A stretch of 64,000 nt of DNA. Source: Lunularia cruciata (lineage: Eukaryota; Streptophyta; Marchantiopsida; Lunulariales; Lunulariaceae). The translations under genes were made by a program, and so were the position numbers. This document shows, one piece after another, positions 12,801-24,273 of this stretch. The DNA lies in assembly GCA_948567375.1 (NCBI GenBank), contig OX419762.1, positions 37,119,034 to 37,183,033 on the forward strand. Direction: 5' to 3'. How positions within the stretch are numbered: the stretch's first letter is position 1; each line of letters opens with the position of its first letter. The notes under the pieces are model-generated. The model worked only from the letters and a program-made list of their open reading frames with translations, had not been told where the DNA came from and did no database searches.

Positions 12801-12960
12801 CACCATCATCATGATTTCCCTTTCAAGTTGGTGATAAGGTCATGCTCTCATCTAGTAACCTACCCTCCCACTTGATACCCAAGTCTATAAACTTGCTCCT
12901 AATTGGATAAGACCTTTTGAGATCACACAAATCATTTCTCTTGTTGCTCATCGACTCGCC

Positions 12961-13221
12961 TTGCCTTGCCATATGTGCATCCACCCTATCTTTCATATTT
13001 CTAAGTTGAAACCCTTTGTCCTTGATCCATCTTCTTTTTCTTCTCATGTCCAATCTCCTCCTCCTCCCATCTCTATCAATGATCATGAGGAGTATGAAGT
13101 TTATTGTATCCTTGCGCGTCGTCACATTCAACGAGATCGACGACAACATATAGAGTACAAAATCCTTTGGAAAGGGTATTTCCTTCATGATGCCACATGG
13201 GAACCTCTTTCTCATATCTAG
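12961..13221 (+). pseudogene. GPY/F and chromodomain part of element 4
   Basis: The frame shows HPIFHISKLKPFVLDPSS, then EYEVYCILARRHIQRDRRQ and YKILWKGYFLHDATWEP, a chromodomain. It ends just before the polypurine tract and LTR, the place usual for chromoviruses. Confidence 0.85.
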
Positions 13222-13696
13222 AATGCATAAATGGCCATCTTGGAGTTTGAAGCTTCAATGGTGACGAGGACATCACCAACTAGTGGTGGGAGAATATGTA
13301 ACAATATGGAGTTTTGCTACAAAGTTAGTAGGGCTAATAAAGTAGCAAATAAGACAAATTAGCTTAGAGTATTTAAGAAGTATCTAGGAAGCTTCTTGGG
13401 ACGCTTCCTAGCTAGCTTAGCTTGCACCCCAAGTAGGAAGCTTCTAAAAGTTTCCAACTAGCTTAGCTTACACACCAAATAAATGATTAACAAAGTAGCA
13501 AATAAGACAAATTAGCCTAGAATATTTTAAAAATATCTAAGAAGTTTCTTGGGAAGCATCTTAGCTAGCTTAGCTTGCACCCCAAGTAGGTAGCTTCTAG
13601 AAGCTTCCAACTAGTTTAGCTTGCATGCCAAGTAAGCGACTTCTAGAGAGAAGCTTCTTGATTAACTTAGCTTGCACTCCAAGAAAGTGGCTCAAG

Positions 13697-13716
13697 GAAG
13701 CTTCTTGAGAAGCTTC
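13697..13716 (+). promoter_or_regulatory. Heat-shock-element-like modules in element 4 LTR
   Basis: Two GAAGCTTC modules (GAAnnTTC) are separated by four bases, about 20 bp upstream of TATAAATA at 13737-13744. A duplicate set lies at 13849-13856 and 13861-13868, upstream of TATAAATA at 13927-13934. Alternating GAA/TTC is the heat-shock factor consensus. Function is inferred. Confidence 0.55.
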
Positions 13717-13736
13717 TCAAGGCCTTGTATGTTCCT

Positions 13737-13744
13737 TATAAATA
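13737..13744 (+). promoter_or_regulatory. TATA box in element 4 LTR
   Basis: TATAAATA lies in the plus orientation of the LTR, matching the position of the TATA box in the element 3 LTR. A second copy lies at 13927-13934. Confidence 0.6.
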
Positions 13745-14040
13745 CCAAAGCCAAAGTTCATGCTAGGCATTTGGAGTTTCTGTCATTCAAGTGTCCCAAT
13801 GTGAGTTTCCACTCTCTTATTTCTATGCTTGGTCTCGGTCTTTTATAGGAAGCTTCTTGAGAAGCTTCTTGGTTAACTTGGCTTGGACTCCAAACAAGCG
13901 GCTTTATGAAGGCTTGTATATTTTCCTATAAATACAATAGCCTAAGCTCATGTTAGACATTAGGAGTATCACTTATTCAAGTGTTCCAATGTGATCTTCC
14001 CCTTTGGTATTCCATTCTCCTATTTCTTTGGTCTTTTACA

Positions 14041-14425
14041 AGTTGCATCTCCTTCTTTTCCATTCATAGCTCCTCCAATTTGCATTGTACTTGCCTCAAT
14101 TTCTTTTCTTGGTTCTAATGAGTAGCAATAAGAAAGGCCTTTTGCTTCTTCTCTTCAAATACCTCCTACATCAAGGAGTTCACCTTCTTGGCTTCCTCAA
14201 AACAACACCGAGCCCAATTGACTTCTTCCTAGAGTTTGTCTTGCTTTTCTTTCTTCATGTAGATCTTCTTGTGCATCCTCTACACCAAGGCAATATATTC
14301 TACAATTTCAAAACACTCTTGTTGATATTGTGGCAATAAGAGTTCCATCAATTGAAAAATTTCTCCCACCAAATGAATGACAAGGTGAGACCTGTCCAAA
14401 ACTTGGTGGGTGTTGGTTGGCTTCC
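14041..14425 (-). repeat. Repeat X, copy 1, left piece
   Basis: Minus-strand frames read LMELLLPQYQQE and related sequence, matching 32580-32800 of the second copy, and the repeat resumes at 27066. Element 2 therefore landed inside this copy. The family is not recognised. Confidence 0.6.
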
Positions 14426-15022
14426 TATAATAATTTAAGGACAAGAGAAACCCCAAGAGAAACACAAGAGAGAAAATACAAAGCTTCACAATTGATACTC
14501 TGATGCCCTAAAGGAGTACCTTCTCTTTATTATATAGCAAAGAGGATCCACTCAAAGGAAGCTCCACCTTTGGATCAGATATATGGATTGGTGAAATGCT
14601 AGCAAGCTCTACCCTTAGATTAGATGCTTGGATGGGTGACATGTTAGTCCTTGTCCTATTTGGTTGGTCAAATAGGTTTGATTGGAAGGAATCTTTAGGG
14701 AATCTTCCTATATGAAGCTCAAAATTGCATGGGTGAGGTACTATTGGAAAGCTCTTGATGAGATAAATAGTGGAGGAGAAGGTGAGACCTTTGTCTTTGA
14801 AGGGGTAGATTTTTCCATTTTCATGGCCTAATTTATCCATTTTAGGTCTTCAAAATTGGCTCTAAAGTTTTTAGGGTGTTTTTGATTCTTGCACTATTAG
14901 TGGAAGTAATCTTTTGGTGACATCTCTATCTGATCTACTTAGTCCATCATATATAACATACTTCTAGATGTTAACAAACATATTTCCACCTCTGAATAAT
15001 ATCTTTTGCTATTGGTATTACA
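14426..15022 (-). repeat. Left LTR of element 2 (3' LTR)
   Basis: About 597 bp. It matches 26476-27065 end to end and ends GGTATTACA next to a purine tract on the minus strand (15024-15040). It lacks the 154-bp internal duplication seen in element 1. Confidence 0.85.
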
Positions 15023-15599
15023 AACCTCCTCCCTTTAAGATCCAATGTCCTTGTTGCAAAGTTGTTGCTCAAAAGATTGCACTAACATCGGTGCATGGGT
15101 CAAGTTGGCTGCTAGCTACCATGTTTCCTCATACAATGGGTACCCTTTCCAATGTACAAGATATTCTACATGCAGATGGCAAGCACCACAAATGTGCTTT
15201 TGGAGAATGCTTTTGACTTCATATTACTCAATGTTATCAATGAGTGTTGGACAAAGTCTAACTTCTTGTACGGAAGGAAAGTGAGGCTTGGGATGCATAT
15301 TTGCATAGTAAGGAAAAATAAAATATTAGATGGATCTTCATGTGTGGCGGTAGCTTGAGGTGGTAGGCAACTATTTTGATTTGACAAGATTAGGAAAAGG
15401 TCCAATAAAATGAGGTCTGAACTTATGAGGGCCAACTTATGTGAGGTTGGTTGTGGACAACAAGACTTAATCCCCAACATTGAACTCCATAAGCTGGTGA
15501 TGTGCATTTGCATACTATTTCTATCAATTTTGGGAAATCTACAACCTATGCTTGGCATGTTCTACACCTATTGGATTCTAGAAACAAAAATGTTGATAA

Positions 15600-16320
15600 T
15601 GTCAACCTTGGTAGCCATCGGGCAGATCTTCATCAAACTCAAAGGTTTGAAAAGATGCCCTCCATATATGAGAAAGTATAGTGTAACCTGTGTGAATGCA
15701 TTCACTAAATTGTTGTAGGTAAATTCCACCAATAGAAGTAAGGTGTCCTACCTCCTTTTGCTCATCTAAGGTGAAGCCCTGGTGCATGCCATCAATAGTA
15801 TGATTAGATTGCTTTGTTTGTCTATTGGTTTGTGGATGGTAAACCATGGATGTTGACAATTTGGTTTTGAAAATGAAAAAGAATGTTCTCCAAAAAAAAC
15901 TAGTGAATTAAGTACCTTTATTGGCAATAAGCACTCAAGACAAGCCATGGTGAGAAAAGATTGCATCCAAGTACAATTGAGGTAATTGTGGAACAATCAC
16001 ATCCTTGGTGGTAGGTCAAACACATGAATCATTTTGCTAAGTTGGTCAACAAAGACTTTGATGGAGTCAAACCTTGAGGTGGTCTTGGGCAATTCACAAA
16101 CCAGATCTATACTTACCTATTCCCAATGTTGTGTAGAAGTAGGGAGGGGTTGAAGTAGCCTGGTAGGAGCTTGATTAGAAGCTTTATTTTGTTAATAGAG
16201 TAAGCAACTTTGAACATGGTCTATAACATCATTGCTCATCTTGGGCCAATAGTAATACCATTTGATTGCATCTAAGGTCTTGTCCATTCCAGTGTGACCT
16301 ACAATGGTAGAATCATGCTA
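15600..16320 (-). pseudogene. Integrase part of element 2
   Basis: Minus-strand frames include MSTSMVYHPQTNRQTKQSNH and neighbouring sequence corresponding to the rve core, in the same strand order as its RT and gag. Fossil. Confidence 0.75.
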
Positions 16321-16611
16321 TTTTGCTAGGATTGTGGTTCTTATGTCTATGGTATTAGGGATCCATAACTTGCCATCACAAAAGGTGAGTCCTTGTTTAT
16401 TGGTTATGCCCTTGGATGATTGAACTCCTACAATGTGTGGGTCAGTTTTGTAGTAGCAAGAATCCTTGGCCAGAATTTTGAGTTCATCTTGACCTCTACC
16501 ACCAAATAGTTTGCCATAAGCAAATGGGTGAATGCATTTGCAAGATTTTTCTTACCTTCCACATATATGATCATCATGTTGAACTATTGTCTCCACTCTA
16601 TGCACCAAATA

Positions 16612-17096
16612 TCACTGAGATAGATCTTTTTGTGTCTCAAGGTAGACTAGAGGTTTGTGGTTTATCTCCACTACAAATGCCTTCTTGCCAAGATTATGCT
16701 TCCAATGCTTGGCTGCAAGGACAATGACCAACTCTTCTTGTTTGGTGGCGTGATAGTTACATTCTACCAATAATAGCTTTTGAGAGAAAAATACAATTGG
16801 GTGCCATCCGTCATTCCATTCTTGTTGTAGGATTGCTTCTATATGCATGATGCATATATAGCCAACTTGATTGGACATTTTGGGTCATACCATTTCAAGA
16901 TTGATGCATGTAGTAATACAACTTTCAATTCTTGAAAGACTAGTTCTTGTGTAGTTCTCCACATCCATTTCTTCCCCTTGCCAAGTAGTGCCATTAGAGG
17001 TTGTGAAATCTTAGAAAAGTTATTGAAAAATTGACCATAAACCCTCTCAATCCCAAGAAACTCTTGAGTTGAATCTGATCTTCTAGAGCACCCCAT
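16612..17096 (-). pseudogene. RNase H part of element 2
   Basis: Frames show KISQPLMALLGKGKKWMW, LVFQELKVVLLHASILKW, then ILQQEWNDGWHPIVFFSQKL and HNLGKKAFVVEINHKPLVYL, the family A RNase H. Fossil. Confidence 0.8.
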
Positions 17097-17114
17097 TTTT
17101 GAATGACCTTTATT

Positions 17115-17900
17115 TTATTTTTTTAACACTTGAATACCTTTTGCACTTACTCTATGCTCCAAGTAGTGTACTTTAGATTTGCCAAACTCACACTTTGAGA
17201 TTCTGGCATACAATAGATTTTGTTGCATAATTTGGAGGACTTCTTGCAAATGTTGCTTGTGCTCCATCATTGTCCTTATATAGACTAAGATGTCATCAAG
17301 GAAAATAATAATATATTTATCCAAGTATTGAAAAAATATATCATTCATCAAACTCATGAAAGTGGTTGGAGTGTTGGTGAGGCCAAATGGCATCACCAAA
17401 TACTCAAAGTGACCATACTTTGTTTGAAAGGCCATTTTGTACACATCTTCCTCCACAATCCTAATTTGGTTGTTGTTTCTCCATAGATCAAGTTTGGTGA
17501 AGTGATTGCTTCATTGAGTTGATCAAACAAGTCATCCATGCAAAGTAATGGGTATTTTTTCTTCATTGTTTAATGACTAAGTCCTTGATAGTTAATGCAC
17601 ATGCACATTATCCCATCCTTCTTCTTCAAAAACAAGATAAGAGCCTCATATGGTGATATATTGGGGTGGATAAACCCTTTCTATAGCATATCTTCAATTT
17701 GAGCCTTACACTCCTCCAACTCATGAGGTGGTAGTCAATATGGGGCCATACAAGGAGTTGTTTCCTTAAGAAGTATCTCAATTTTATGATCTACTCTCCT
17801 TTTTGGTGGTCATCTTAAAGGAAAATTATCCGGAAGAACATCTTGAAACTTAGTGATCACATCTTTCAATTTTTCAAGAATTTGTCCATTGATTTGTGTA
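17115..17900 (-). pseudogene. Reverse transcriptase part of element 2
   Basis: Minus-strand frames include [36 protein letters not shown] (the LDD box) and YARISKCEFGKSKVHYLEH. These match element 1 RT. Fossil. Confidence 0.85.
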
Positions 17901-18089
17901 CTTTGGACTTCTCTTATTAGAACCATGAAACATCTATCTATCTTACCAATAGATGTAGTCCTTATGACATAGAGAGACAATTCTTACCTTTATGATCTTT
18001 CTTTAATCCTAAAGATCTTCCATTTGCTAGTTCTCACTACGTTCTTTCTCCAATCAACCATAGGGTTGTAGTGCTCCATCAACAACATG

Positions 18090-18512
18090 TGTAAAAGACC
18101 AAATCCAAGGAGACAAATAGGAGAATGGAAACTCACATTGGGACACTTGAATGAGGGAAAACTCCGAATGCCTAGCATGAGCTTTGGCTTTGGTATTTAT
18201 GGGTAGCATACAAGGCCTTGAGAAGGTTCTCAAGAAGCTTCCTTGAGCCACTTTCTTAGAGTGCAAGCCAAGTTAACTAGGAAGCTTCTCAAGAAGCTTC
18301 CTTCTAGAAGCCGCCTACTTGGCATGCAAGCTAAGCTAGTTAGAAGCTTCTAGAAGCTTCCTTTTAGAAGCTACCTGCTTGGGGTGCAAGTTAACTAGTC
18401 AAGAAGCTTCCCAAGAAGCTTTTTAGATGCTTTTGGAATATTCTAGGCTAATTTGGCTTATTCCCTACTTTGTTAGCCTTACTAGCAACGTTGCTAAACT
18501 CCATACTATTAC
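18090..18512 (-). repeat. Left LTR of element 3 (3' LTR)
   Basis: Begins TGTAAAAGACC and ends CATACTATTAC next to a purine-rich minus-strand tract (AGTGGTGGGGGAATAG). It is full of GAAGCTTC modules (see 18343-18360). Confidence 0.88.
18343..18360. promoter_or_regulatory. Four-unit perfect heat-shock element in left LTR of element 3
   Basis: GAAGCTTCTAGAAGCTTC fits GAAnnTTCnnGAAnnTTC exactly and reads almost the same on both strands. More modules lie at about 18210-18310 and 18400-18460. Binding by heat-shock factor is inferred from the consensus. Confidence 0.6.
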
Positions 18513-18588
18513 CTATTCCCCCACCACTAGTTGGTGATGTCCTCGTCGCCATTGAAGCTTCAAACTCTTGGATGGCCGTCTGTGCATT

Positions 18589-19092
18589 CTAAATGTGAGA
18601 AGGAGGTTCCCATGTGGCATCATGAAGGGGATACTCTTTCCAAAGGACCTTGTACTCCGTATGTTGGCGGCATCCTCGTTGGATGTGGCGACGTGCAAGG
18701 ATACGATCAACTTTGTACTCCTCATGATCATTGATAGGGATTGAGGGTGGAGGAGGTTGGACTCGAGAGGAGAAAGAAGAGGGATTATGAACAAAGGGTT
18801 TCAACTTGGAAACATAAAAGATAGGATGGATGCACATATGAGGAGGCAAGGCAAGTTGATAAGCAACATGAGAAACAATTTGGGTGACATCAAAAGGTCC
18901 TATCCAATTAGGGGCAAGTTTATGAACTTGGGTATCAAGTGGGAGGGGTAGATTACTGGAGGATAACATAACTTTATCACCAACTTCAAAGGTGAGATCA
19001 CGACGATGATGGTCCGCATATTGTTTTTGATGATTCTGAGCAACAAGGAGGTGAGATTTGGCTTGTTGGAGAGATTCGGAGATGGTGGTCAA
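18589..19092 (-). pseudogene. GPY/F and chromodomain part of element 3
   Basis: One 167-codon frame holds the integrase tail (FEVGDKVMLSSSNLPLP, KLAPNWIGPFDVTQIV), then the linker and a chromodomain (YKVDRILARRHIQRGCRQ, YKVLWKEYPLHDATWEP). Part of a fossil chromovirus. Confidence 0.88.
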
Positions 19093-19299
19093 GAAGGTTG
19101 AAGTATGGGAGACTTGAGATGGAGGAGGAGAAAGAAGAGAATCAGGGACAAGCGGATCTTGGCCAAAATTGAGAAAGAAAGGAGAGAATCTGGTGCTTGC
19201 CTATTTAGAATTATTGTATGCAAACTCCGCAACTGCAAGACATTGATCCCAATTGGTATGGTGAATGTTGACGAAGGCACAAAGCATATCTTCTAGGAT

Positions 19300-20720
19300 G
19301 CAATTTGCACATTCAGTTTGTCCATCAGTTTGAGGATGATAGGCCGTGGACAAAGCAAGCTTGGTGCCAAGTAGCTAGAAGAGTGCTTGCCAAAACTTTC
19401 CATTGAAGCAAGGATCACGGTCAAAGATGAGTACATGTGGCATCCCATGATGTTTGAAGACATTATCAAAGTAGAGTTGTACCAAGGTTGGAGCATCCAT
19501 AGTATCAACCGTTGGTGCCATATGGATTTGCTTACTAAGCTTATCTACAAACACCACAATTGCTATGTGACCTTGTTGTGTCTTGGGTAAGGAGGTGATG
19601 AGATCTAAGCTCATATGTTCCCAATAAGTAGTTGGAATGGGAAGTGGCTAAAGGAGCCGACTCGGCTTTTGGTTACTGGCCTTGTTACGTTGAAAACTCT
19701 CACACGATCGGACAAAGTCCCAAACATCTCGTATCATGTTAGGCCACCACCATTAGTGTTGGAGGGTGTGCAAGGTCTTGTCCACTCCCATGCAACCTGT
19801 GAGCCGGCCTGTCTCTCACTCAAGATGAACCTCTGATGACTATTATGGTAGCATACCATGGACTAAGAAGGAAAGGAACCCCAACTCCATCATACTCCTC
19901 CAAGGCTAACACTCCAAGACTCAAAACATTGCTCACTAGAGAACTCAATGAGAGAGAGATAGTTGCAAATGAAAGGATGATGAGTACCTCCTCTCCCCTT
20001 GTTTATATACTTGTGAAATAGTTACGTACCAAAGTTACTAATTACTAGAGTAACTCAAGTTACTAGGCTAAAAGTCAAGTAAAGTCAAAAAGTAGAAAGG
20101 AATATCCATTCACATGGGCATATTCCTCTAAGCATGTGGTCTTATATTGACCCAACCACTAAGTCAAGGATTCCTTCACATGGGCTATCCTTGGACTAAA
20201 GAAGAATCCAAAACAAAAGGGCTTGCGGGCCCAAGAGTTCTCAACTCTTTCCTCAAAGCCAAACACCTAAGAATAATACCAATTCAATACACTAGAATCC
20301 AAAATAGTGGTGCTCATCTTTTCCACCTCCTCTAAAGTAAGGTCCCTTCTATCTTACCTATGACTAACTCTAGCTAATCATGACTAATGTAGAACCATCC
20401 TTTATCTCTATATAAATAATATTTCTCAAGTACTTGTAATACCAAGCTAAATATCACAATACCACACACATGCACAAATGGGTGTTACAGACCAGCTATT
20501 GGTAAATCATGGGCTTCTTGAAGGCGCACAAGTCAAAGATCACCTTTGGCTGGAACATGGATCTGGTCCGTATGGAATAGAAGGCCTTCCTTGAAGGAGA
20601 AGGTGTTGTACTCCTTGTTGCATGCTGTCAAATGACCATGTATCATTTAGAAGAAGGGATCTTAGTGTAGACATGATGTTATGGACCTTGGGGTCTATTG
20701 ACATTGTCGTAATTGCCGCT
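19300..20720 (-). pseudogene. Integrase part of element 3 (interrupted by a solo LTR)
   Basis: Frames include MSLDLITSLPKTQQGHIAIV, FVDKLSKQIHMAP and HHGMPHVLIFDRDPCFNGKF, an rve core. The zinc-binding half lies to the right of the LTR at 19798-20489. Fossil. Confidence 0.8.
19798..20489 (-). repeat. Probable solo LTR of a third LTR family, inside element 3
   Basis: Integrase similarity stops at about 19797 and resumes at about 20490. The intervening 692 bp reads on the minus strand TGTAACACCC...GGCTCACA and has an internal minus-strand TATA (TATATAAA, 20002-20009), with no coding. That is the profile of a solo LTR. The flanks CAACC and GACCA are only partly alike, so the duplication is decayed or a boundary is a few bases off. 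Confidence 0.6.
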
Positions 20721-20965
20721 GTGATGAGAGGAAGAGCCTTCAAATCAGGTCATTGTGATAGAGCATTGGGGATGACGTGGAACCAAACTGGTTTGTACAC
20801 AAGTTTGATGTCAAAAAATTGGAGTTGCTCTTCCTATTGATGATGTCGACTCTTCATGTGCTCAAAGTGTAGGGTTTGCAACAATGGCTTGTGATCAATT
20901 TGCATGATCACTTGTTTCCCCAAGAGATAATGCTTCCATACCTTGGTGGCATATACCATTGCAAG

Positions 20966-22197
20966 CTATTCCTGATCTTGAGCCGAGTAATTTCTTTCAG
21001 TTATATTTAGTTGGCGAGACACAAAGGCAATAGGATGTAGTCCATCTAGGAATTCTTGTTGCAACACAAATCCAATTGCAAAGTTAGAAGCATCAAAATC
21101 AACCACACAAGGTAGTTGAGGATCATATGGTTGAAGAATGGGTCTTGAAGACACCATATGCTTTAACTTTTGGAATGCTTCTTCATGCTTGGTGGTCCAT
21201 TGGAAGTTTGAGTTCCTTCCTAAGAGGTCAGTCAATGGTGCAGCCACATGAGCATAATAATGGATGAACTATTGGTAAAAACTGGCCAATCCATTGAATA
21301 CCCGTAAATCTGTAGCATCCTTTGGGGTAGGCCAATCAGTAATGGCCTTGATCTTCTCTTCTTCCATCTTGATCCCTTTGATGAGATCTTATGACCCAAG
21401 AAGGTAACCTCCTTCTGCCAAAAGGCACACTTTGACTTCTTGCAATAAAATTTCCATTGTTGTAGTCGTCTTAGGACTTCTCGCATATGATTCACGTGTT
21501 CTGCTTCTGTCTTGCTATAGATTAAGATATCATCCAAGAACACCACTATAGACCAATCCAATAGTCCATCCAACACCCAAAGCATATGATCCATGAAGAC
21601 TGCTGGAACATTAGTGCGTCTGAAAGGTAGAACTCTCCACTCAAAATGCCCATACCTTGTGCGAAAGGTAGTCTTTTGCACATCCTCTTTATCAATAGGA
21701 ATTTGCCAATAGCCGCTACAAAGATCTAGCTTGGAAAAATAACGTGCTCCACTTAGTTGATCAAGCAAGTCAACGATCCGAGGCAAGAGATATGCATTCT
21801 TCACGGTTTGCTTATTGAGCCCATGATAATCAATATAGAAATGAAGTCTTCCATCCTTCTTTAGAACAAATAGTACTGGTGCTCCCCAAGGAGAGGTACT
21901 ATGTTGTATGAAGTCCTTCTCCAACAACTCTGTAAGTCTTGTTTGCAACTCCTCTAACTCCTTTGGTGAGAGCCAATAGATCGGTCTACTCACTAGAGTA
22001 CTCCCTAGCAATAACTCAATCTTGAAGGGCATACCTCGATCGGAGGGTAATCCCTTTGGCAGATCATCCGGATACACATCCTCAAAATCCTTAACTATCC
22101 AATCAACCATTGCTTGATGAGGGTCTTGGCCCTCCTTAGATTGTTCTTGTGCAATGGGTATGATCCACACCGCGAATACAAACTTATCTTCCTCCAA
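20966..22197 (-). pseudogene. RT and RNase H parts of element 3
   Basis: One long frame (21232-22197) shows IYWLSPKELEELQTRLTELL, APVLFVLKKDGRLHFYIDY, YFSKLDLCSGYWQIPIDKE and VVFLDDILIYSKTEAEHVNH. The next (20966-21247) shows FQWTTKHEEAFQKLKHMVSS and CVVDFDASNFAIGFVLQQEF, the RNase H region. Fossil of family B. Confidence 0.88.
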
Positions 22198-22355
22198 AGC
22201 TTGCTCTATGGCTGCTTTACTAACAAACTTCCCTTCTAGGGACTCATCTCTCTTCCAAGCTTACTCTCTAGTTGTCTTCTTGGAAAACTTCCCATCTTGG
22301 GACTCATCTCCTCCCAGGTTTGCTCTATGGCTACCTTCTCGACAAACTTCCCATC

Positions 22356-22790
22356 TTAGGACTGACTATTCTTAGGTGTCTTACTCAGAGGTGCCAGACA
22401 ACCTAATTGGAAATTCCTACCTTGGTGTTGTACTTGAATTTGGCATTGGGTCCAATCAAATTGAACCTTATGATGTTCAAGCCAAGGTAGACCCAGAATG
22501 ATATCATAGTGTAGAGGTGACACTACAAACCTCATACACTCCAAATACTCCTATCCAATCTTGAAGGTAATAGGATGCAAGGTGCGGAATGCAAAACCCT
22601 TTCTACCATTTTCCATCATCAAACTACTTCCAATCACTGGCTTGATAGGAATACCCAATTTCTTTGCTACTTGCAAAGACATGCAATTCTTTGAACTTCC
22701 AAAATCAACCAAAATCCTATAACCCTGACTAAATATCGTACCTTACAAGTGAAACAAACTTGCATAGGTCAAGCCTTCAATCCCATTGGA
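22356..22790 (-). pseudogene. Retropepsin part of element 3
   Basis: The frame includes MECMRFVVSPLHYDIILGLP and WLEHHKVQFDWTQCQIQVQH, the second half of a Ty3/gypsy protease. The region upstream on the minus strand encodes RILVDFGSSKN, the active-site area. Fossil. Confidence 0.75.
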
Positions 22791-22809
22791 ACTAATCAAG
22801 CTCCGAGTA

Positions 22810-23780
22810 GGTGGCTCAAAATCTCCTATTGGGATTCCTTGTTTCCATGATCATTCCGCTCCACAACCTCCACATGGGCAACTTGTCGAGGTCATCCATT
22901 ATTGAGTGGACATTCAACAATACAATGCCCCACTTGGTGACAATAAAACAACCACCATTTTGTCGTAATTTCTCTCTATCTGCCGTGCCAAGTGGTCTTT
23001 GTTGAATGGCATCAATCTCCATTGGTGTTGGCTCCTCCACTTGTGTGTAATGTATTGGTAGGCTCTATGGAGGTTGAGGTCAAGACCAAGTTGTTGCCAC
23101 CAAGGAATCAAAACATTTGGCCAACCGCATGGCTTCCTCCAAGTGTTGTGGCTCTCGCATGGTTACCGCTAATTTGGTTCTCACCTTCAAGCCCCTCACA
23201 AATCAATCCAAAGCTTCACCTTCCAATATATTTGGAATTTGCATGATGGTGTTTTGGAACTACATGATGTAACTTCTTACAGAGCCAATCTATTTCAACT
23301 TTGCCAACTTATCCCATGTAGCTCGTGTGGCATTTATAGCTTGGAACTGACTAATTATTGCGCTCTTGGATTCTACCAATGTCAAGATTGGTGCAACAAT
23401 TTGTCATTCAGCTCGCTCTACTTGGAATCTCCACCATAGCTTTGCTACTCCATCCAATTGGCTAGAAGCCAAGAGAATTTGTTTTTGCTTGTCTTGTAGA
23501 TTGGTAGCTTCAAAATAATGTTCACAATCAAACACAAAATTCTCCACTACACTTGGAAGATTCTTGCCTTCAAATACCTTGGGTTTAAGGAGTCTGATCC
23601 GATCTTCTCCTTCTCAAAACGGTACTCTCTCCACCTGCTCTTGTTGTCAAAGATCTCATTCATCCAACAATTGAGTAAGGTGCTCGATTTGTTGCTGCAT
23701 AGTAAGGATAACATTGAGTATTTCCACCATGGTTGCTACTCTATCACACCACTCCCAATCTATCTCATTTATTAGCACAT
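22810..23780 (-). pseudogene. Gag-like part of element 3
   Basis: Minus-strand frames include EEPTPMEIDAIQQRPLG and, near 22890-22960, a knuckle-like CHQVGHCIVEC stretch. The order before protease and after the primer site supports gag. Weakly conserved fossil. Confidence 0.55.
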
Positions 23781-24105
23781 AGAAACAACATGTGCACCAT
23801 TCTCTATAAGTTACAACCGGAAGCACCAATGGTTCCTCAGATATGGTGATCATATGCAGAAAATCTTGTCCAAAGTGCAAGGTGATGAATTGTGTGAAAC
23901 GATGCTTGGGTAGTATTTGGACACAAAAATCCCAATGGTTTGTTGGAAGTGGATTTGGTGGTCCATAAATTCCATCCATCCCATTCCTGCTTTGATACCA
24001 ATGTAAAAGACCGAATCCAAGGAGAGAAATAGGAGAATGGAAACTCACATTGGGACACTTGAATGAGGGAAAACTCCGAATGCCTAGCATGAGCTTTGGC
24101 TTTGA

Positions 24106-24113
24106 TATTTATA
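24106..24113 (-). promoter_or_regulatory. TATA box of element 3 5' LTR
   Basis: TATAAATA on the minus strand. A GAAGCTTC module lies 35 bp upstream at 24148-24155, and a four-unit element at 24256-24273. Confidence 0.55.
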
Positions 24114-24255
24114 GGTAACACACAAGGCCCTTGAGGAGATTCTCAAGAAGCTTCCTTGAGCCACTTTCTTAGAGTGCAAGCCAAGTTAACTAGGAAGTTT
24201 CTCAAGAAGATTCCTTCTAGAAGCCACCTACTTGGCATGCAAGCTAAGCTAATTA

Positions 24256-24273
24256 GAAGCTTCTAGAAGCTTC
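24256..24273. promoter_or_regulatory. Four-unit perfect heat-shock element in right LTR of element 3
   Basis: GAAGCTTCTAGAAGCTTC, identical to the copy at 18343-18360. It sits in what would be U3, upstream of the TATA box. Confidence 0.6.

Larger units (their letters stand above)
9690..14040 (+). mobile_element. Element 4: Ty3/gypsy chromovirus fossil (family B)
   Basis: On the plus strand the order is protease-like region (about 9710-10120), RT (10333-11110), RNase H (11260-11760), integrase (11900-12800), GPY/F plus chromodomain (12961-13221), polypurine tract and 3' LTR (13297-14040). The start is where family B similarity is first recognisable, and no matching 5' LTR was found. Its sequence parallels element 3 throughout. 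Broken, with many breaks, and old. Confidence 0.85.
13297..14040 (+). repeat. 3' LTR of element 4, with internal duplications
   Basis: Starts TGTAACAATATGG after the purine tract TAGTGGTGGGAGAA and ends GGTCTTTTACA. At 744 bp it is longer than the 423-425 bp LTRs of element 3, because two blocks are repeated: about 13330-13490 with 13490-13640, and about 13665-13848 with 13849-14040. The second duplication doubles the GAAGCTTC modules and the TATA box. Confidence 0.85.
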
